From assembly GCF_007785775.2 (NCBI RefSeq), contig NZ_VNIK02000005.1, positions 152,736 through 216,735 on the forward strand: 64,000 nucleotides of DNA. The letters are read 5' to 3'. Source of the stretch: Flagellimonas hadalis. Lineage in GTDB: Bacteria > Bacteroidota > Bacteroidia > Flavobacteriales > Flavobacteriaceae. The position numbers and the translations under genes are program-made. Shown piece by piece: positions 62,134-64,000 of the stretch (position 1 is the first letter of the stretch; every line of letters begins with the position of its first letter). The notes below the pieces were generated by a model. The model saw only the letters and a list, made by a program, of their open reading frames with translations, ran no database searches and was not told where the DNA came from.

Positions 62134-62429
62134 GATGCCCCCCTTCCCGTTTTTAAGGTTCGGACTTCATTAAGGGCTTCCAAAACTTCCTGCTCTTTGT
62201 ACAGCACCCTGTTCCCGATACGATGGGCTTTTACAATGCCTGTTTTAGTCCAGTCGTTCAGGGTAGGAAGTGAGATGCACAAAAGTTTTGCGGTCTCTTT
62301 TCTGGTCAAAAGGATATTTTGCGATTGAGGCGGATGGGAAGAAAGTTTTGAAAGTTTGGTTTCAAGAACTTCCTCAACGACTTGCCTTATGTCTGCAAGT
62401 TGTAGGGTTGTTAAAATCAATTTGTTCAT
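62127..62429 (-). CDS. excisionase-like helix-turn-helix protein
   Basis: This 100-residue protein has an HTH_17/MerR-like excisionase domain (about 40-90): ILLTRKETAKLLCISLPTLN, then DWTKTGIVKAHRIGNRVLYK. Such proteins direct excision of integrative elements or regulate their genes. The N-terminal 35 residues form a helix (RQVVEEVLETKLSKL). An inverted repeat GCTATT/AATAGC (about 62434-62456) lies directly upstream and may be its operator. It is the first gene of the HTH / small protein / Rep group. Confidence 0.82.
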   Translation of the reverse strand: MNKLILTTLQLADIRQVVEEVLETKLSKLSSHPPQSQNILLTRKETAKLLCISLPTLNDWTKTGIVKAHRIGNRVLYKEQEVLEALNEVRTLKTGRGASC

Positions 62430-62509
62430 TTTACGCTATTTTATTTGTTTGAATAGCGCAAATGTGAAGAGGGTGTTAGCGTGTGGTAACTATTGGGGTC
62501 GCCACAAGT

Positions 62510-62637
62510 TTATTTGAATTGGGATTCAATGTCTGTTTTTATCTTTTCAGAAATATCCGCAAGTTGTTGTGATTCAAACAGTTTTAAGACGGTCTGCATG
62601 TTTTTCTTTGTTCTGACCTCATTTTTACCCGCAGCAA
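62510..62637 (-). pseudogene. C-terminal end of an unknown gene interrupted by the IS256-family element
   Basis: On the minus strand a frame of 41 codons ends with TAA at 62510-62512. It carries AAGKNEVRTKKNMQTVLKLF and ends KIKTDIESQFK. It is cut at 62637, where the IS begins. Joining it to the DNA right of the IS, and removing one copy of the 8-bp duplication, gives a continuous frame that adds RKYLSYV before AAGKNE. The gene therefore runs out of the window on the right. I recognise no family. It may be the upstream member of the HTH-rep transcription unit. Confidence 0.75.
62630..62637. repeat. left target-site duplication CGCAGCAA of the IS
   Basis: It is identical to 63973-63980 on the other side of the IS. 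The pair defines the insertion point exactly. Confidence 0.9.
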
Positions 62638-62664
62638 GGACTATCTCATAAAGTGTGTAAATAG

Positions 62665-62696
62665 AAAATTAGCGGGGGCATGCCCCCGCTAATTTT
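62665..62696. terminator. 32-bp perfect palindrome and terminator inside the left IS end
   Basis: AAAATTAGCGGGGGCA is followed by its exact reverse complement and then by T residues, 27 bp before the transposase ATG. It would stop transcripts entering from the left and, as RNA, could mask the transposase start. Impinging-transcription control of this kind is known in other IS elements. Confidence 0.75.
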
Positions 62697-62723
62697 TTGT
62701 CTAATTTTAAATATTTGCACATT

Positions 62724-63920
62724 ATGAAGAAAGAAGAATTGTTCAACGACGATTTCCTGAAGCAGTTCAAATCGGGAGACGAGCTCAACGGTTTTCTCAA
62801 GGAACTCCAGAAACGCGGTATCGAGAAGATGCTGGAAGGGGAACTGGACGGCCACCTGGATTACGAGAGGCACCAGCGCTCGTCCAATGCCAATAAGCGC
62901 AACGGACACTCCAAAAAGAAAGTGAGGACCTCCTTCGGGGAGTCCGAGATATCCGTTCCCAGGGACAGGGATGCCAGTTTCAACCCCATGGTCGTCCCCA
63001 AACGGGGCAACATGGTGGACGGCATCGAGAACATCATCGTATCCCTGTACGCCAAGGGCATGTCGGTCAGCGACATAGAGGAGCAGATACGGGAGGCCTA
63101 CGGCTTTGAGGTGTCCACTTCGACCATATCAAGGATCACCGAAAAAGTGGCGGACGACATTGTCGCATGGCAGAACCGCCCCTTGGAACCGGTCTATCTG
63201 ATCGTATGGATGGACGGCATCGTCTTCAAGGTCAGGGAATCCTCCAAGGTGATCAACAAGACCGTCTACGTGGCCGTGGGCCTGCGAAGGGACGGTAAAA
63301 AAGAAGTGCTCGGCCTATGGCTGGGCAAGAACGAGTCGGCGGCCTTCTGGATGTCGGTGCTCACCGATATGAAGGCCCGTGGCACCGAGGACATCCTGAT
63401 CACCGCCACCGACAACCTGAACGGGTTTACCGACACCATCAAAAACGTCTTCCCCGAGTCCAGGACCCAGATATGCGTGGTGCACCAGATACGCAATGCC
63501 TGTCGCTATGTGGTATGGAAGGACAGGAAGGCCTTCACCGCGGACATGAAGGGCATCTACAACGCACCCAACGAGAAAGCGGCAAAGGCCGCCCTGGGGG
63601 ACTTCGCCAAAAAATGGGAGGGCAAGTACTCCTATGCCATAAAGAGCTGGAGGGACAACTGGGAGGACCTTACCGTGTTCTACGAGTTCCCCGTCGAGAT
63701 AAGGAAGATCATATATACCACCAACCTTATAGAGAACCTGAACGGGAAGATCAGGAAGTACACCAAGAACAAACTCTCCTTCCCCACCGACGATGCGGTG
63801 ATGAAATCCGTATATTTGGCCACAAGGGAGGCCACAAAGAAGTGGTCCATGCCCATCAGGAACTGGGGAATCATCCTGAACCAGTTCCTAACGATCTATG
63901 AAAAAAGGGTCAGACTCTAA
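62724..63920 (+). CDS. IS256 family transposase
   Basis: From ATG 62724 the product has 398 residues. The first catalytic Asp is in [12 protein letters not shown], the second in [12 protein letters not shown], followed by [12 protein letters not shown], the family's C-x2-H signature, and the catalytic Glu is in [15 protein letters not shown]. The N-terminal region with [17 protein letters not shown] is typical of IS256 members. It looks intact and potentially active. The frame is open from 62697, but the first nine codons lie beside the terminator hairpin and are not family-like. Confidence 0.95.
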   Translation: MKKEELFNDDFLKQFKSGDELNGFLKELQKRGIEKMLEGELDGHLDYERHQRSSNANKRNGHSKKKVRTSFGESEISVPRDRDASFNPMVVPKRGNMVDGIENIIVSLYAKGMSVSDIEEQIREAYGFEVSTSTISRITEKVADDIVAWQNRPLEPVYLIVWMDGIVFKVRESSKVINKTVYVAVGLRRDGKKEVLGLWLGKNESAAFWMSVLTDMKARGTEDILITATDNLNGFTDTIKNVFPESRTQICVVHQIRNACRYVVWKDRKAFTADMKGIYNAPNEKAAKAALGDFAKKWEGKYSYAIKSWRDNWEDLTVFYEFPVEIRKIIYTTNLIENLNGKIRKYTKNKLSFPTDDAVMKSVYLATREATKKWSMPIRNWGIILNQFLTIYEKRVRL

Positions 63921-63972
63921 TAAAGTCCAACCCCCGTTATTTTCAACTTACACACTTATTGGGATAGTGTCC

Positions 63973-64000
63973 CGCAGCAACATAGGACAGGTATTTTCTT
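63973..64000 (-). pseudogene. upstream part of the interrupted unknown gene, with right target duplication
   Basis: Bases 63973-63980 are the second copy of CGCAGCAA. The following 20 bases, read on the minus strand, give RKYLSYV in frame with the fragment at 62510-62637. The gene continues beyond the window. Confidence 0.65.

Larger units (their letters stand above)
62638..63972 (+). mobile_element. complete IS256-family insertion sequence, 1335 bp
   Basis: The ends are imperfect inverted repeats of about 40 bp. The left end starts GGACTATCTCATAAAGTGTG; the right end, read inward, starts GGACACTATCCCAATAAGTG. Both continue with GTGTGTAA, a GAAAAT block and CGGGGG. Flanking it are 8-bp direct repeats CGCAGCAA at 62630-62637 and 63973-63980, the duplication length usual for IS256. 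The element carries one transposase gene and an inner terminator hairpin. Its base composition is richer in G and C than the surrounding mobile DNA, and closer to the host genes. Confidence 0.92.

Overview
The window is chromosomal DNA of a member of the Flavobacteriaceae (Bacteroidota). The evidence is a type IX secretion and gliding locus, many promoters of the Bacteroidota form TAnnTTTG (usually without a Shine-Dalgarno site), an outer-membrane receptor of the OMP_b-brl_3 type, a PorP/SprF pair and family-typical small operons. A marine genus near Muricauda/Flagellimonas is a guess; the genus cannot be fixed from the sequence alone.

Layout. 1-5.0 kb: the 3' part of gltX, an SPFH/HIR-like membrane protein, a small YtxH/holin-like/DUF6327-like envelope operon, and glnS. 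5.2-24.2 kb: a 19-kb co-directional operon with the order of sprC-sprD-sprB-sprF, centred on a 4549-residue repeat adhesin. 24.2-30.8 kb: folB, tRNA-Cys, a LysE exporter, a DUF2807 protein and RNase R, then a 596-bp AT-rich gap with DnaA-box-like sites (a candidate oriC), then rpiB, a CDF metal exporter and elaA. 30.8-35.1 kb: a C5 methyltransferase with a PD-(D/E)XK nuclease (a type II restriction-modification pair), placed directly behind a DUF2157-DUF4401-GDYXXLXY membrane operon. 35.3-43.9 kb: a lipoprotein, a membrane protein, an S41 protease, rnpA, a DUF559 protein, and an MBL-S8-M1 hydrolase operon. 44-55.9 kb: two cation/anion transporters with RCK-type domains, a surface lipoprotein behind three 21-bp-spaced repeats, lepA, an outer-membrane receptor, dusB, a LolC/E-like permease, rbfA and mce.

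From tRNA-Met(CAT) at 55.9 kb to the right edge the DNA changes character. It is AT-rich and carries cargo typical of a mobile element integrated at a tRNA. A zero-gap cassette encodes an AbiJ-NTD4/HEPN-like protein and a fused nuclease-methylase (type IIG-like), followed 9 bp later by a zinc-finger HNH-like protein. Facing it is a replication module on the minus strand: a HUH rolling-circle initiator preceded by four AAAGGTT repeats, a small unknown protein and an excisionase-like HTH protein. A further minus-strand gene of this module is cut by a complete IS256-family element (62638-63972) with an 8-bp target duplication, CGCAGCAA, so the uninterrupted reading frame can be reconstructed. No integrase or right attachment site is visible; they probably lie beyond base 64000.

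The strongest candidates for something undescribed are the defence cassette with its HUH-replicon backbone, the putative origin at 28.4-29.0 kb, the 21-bp operator array at 47.9 kb, and a short mobile palindrome present in a plain and a nested form at 39.0 and 39.5 kb.
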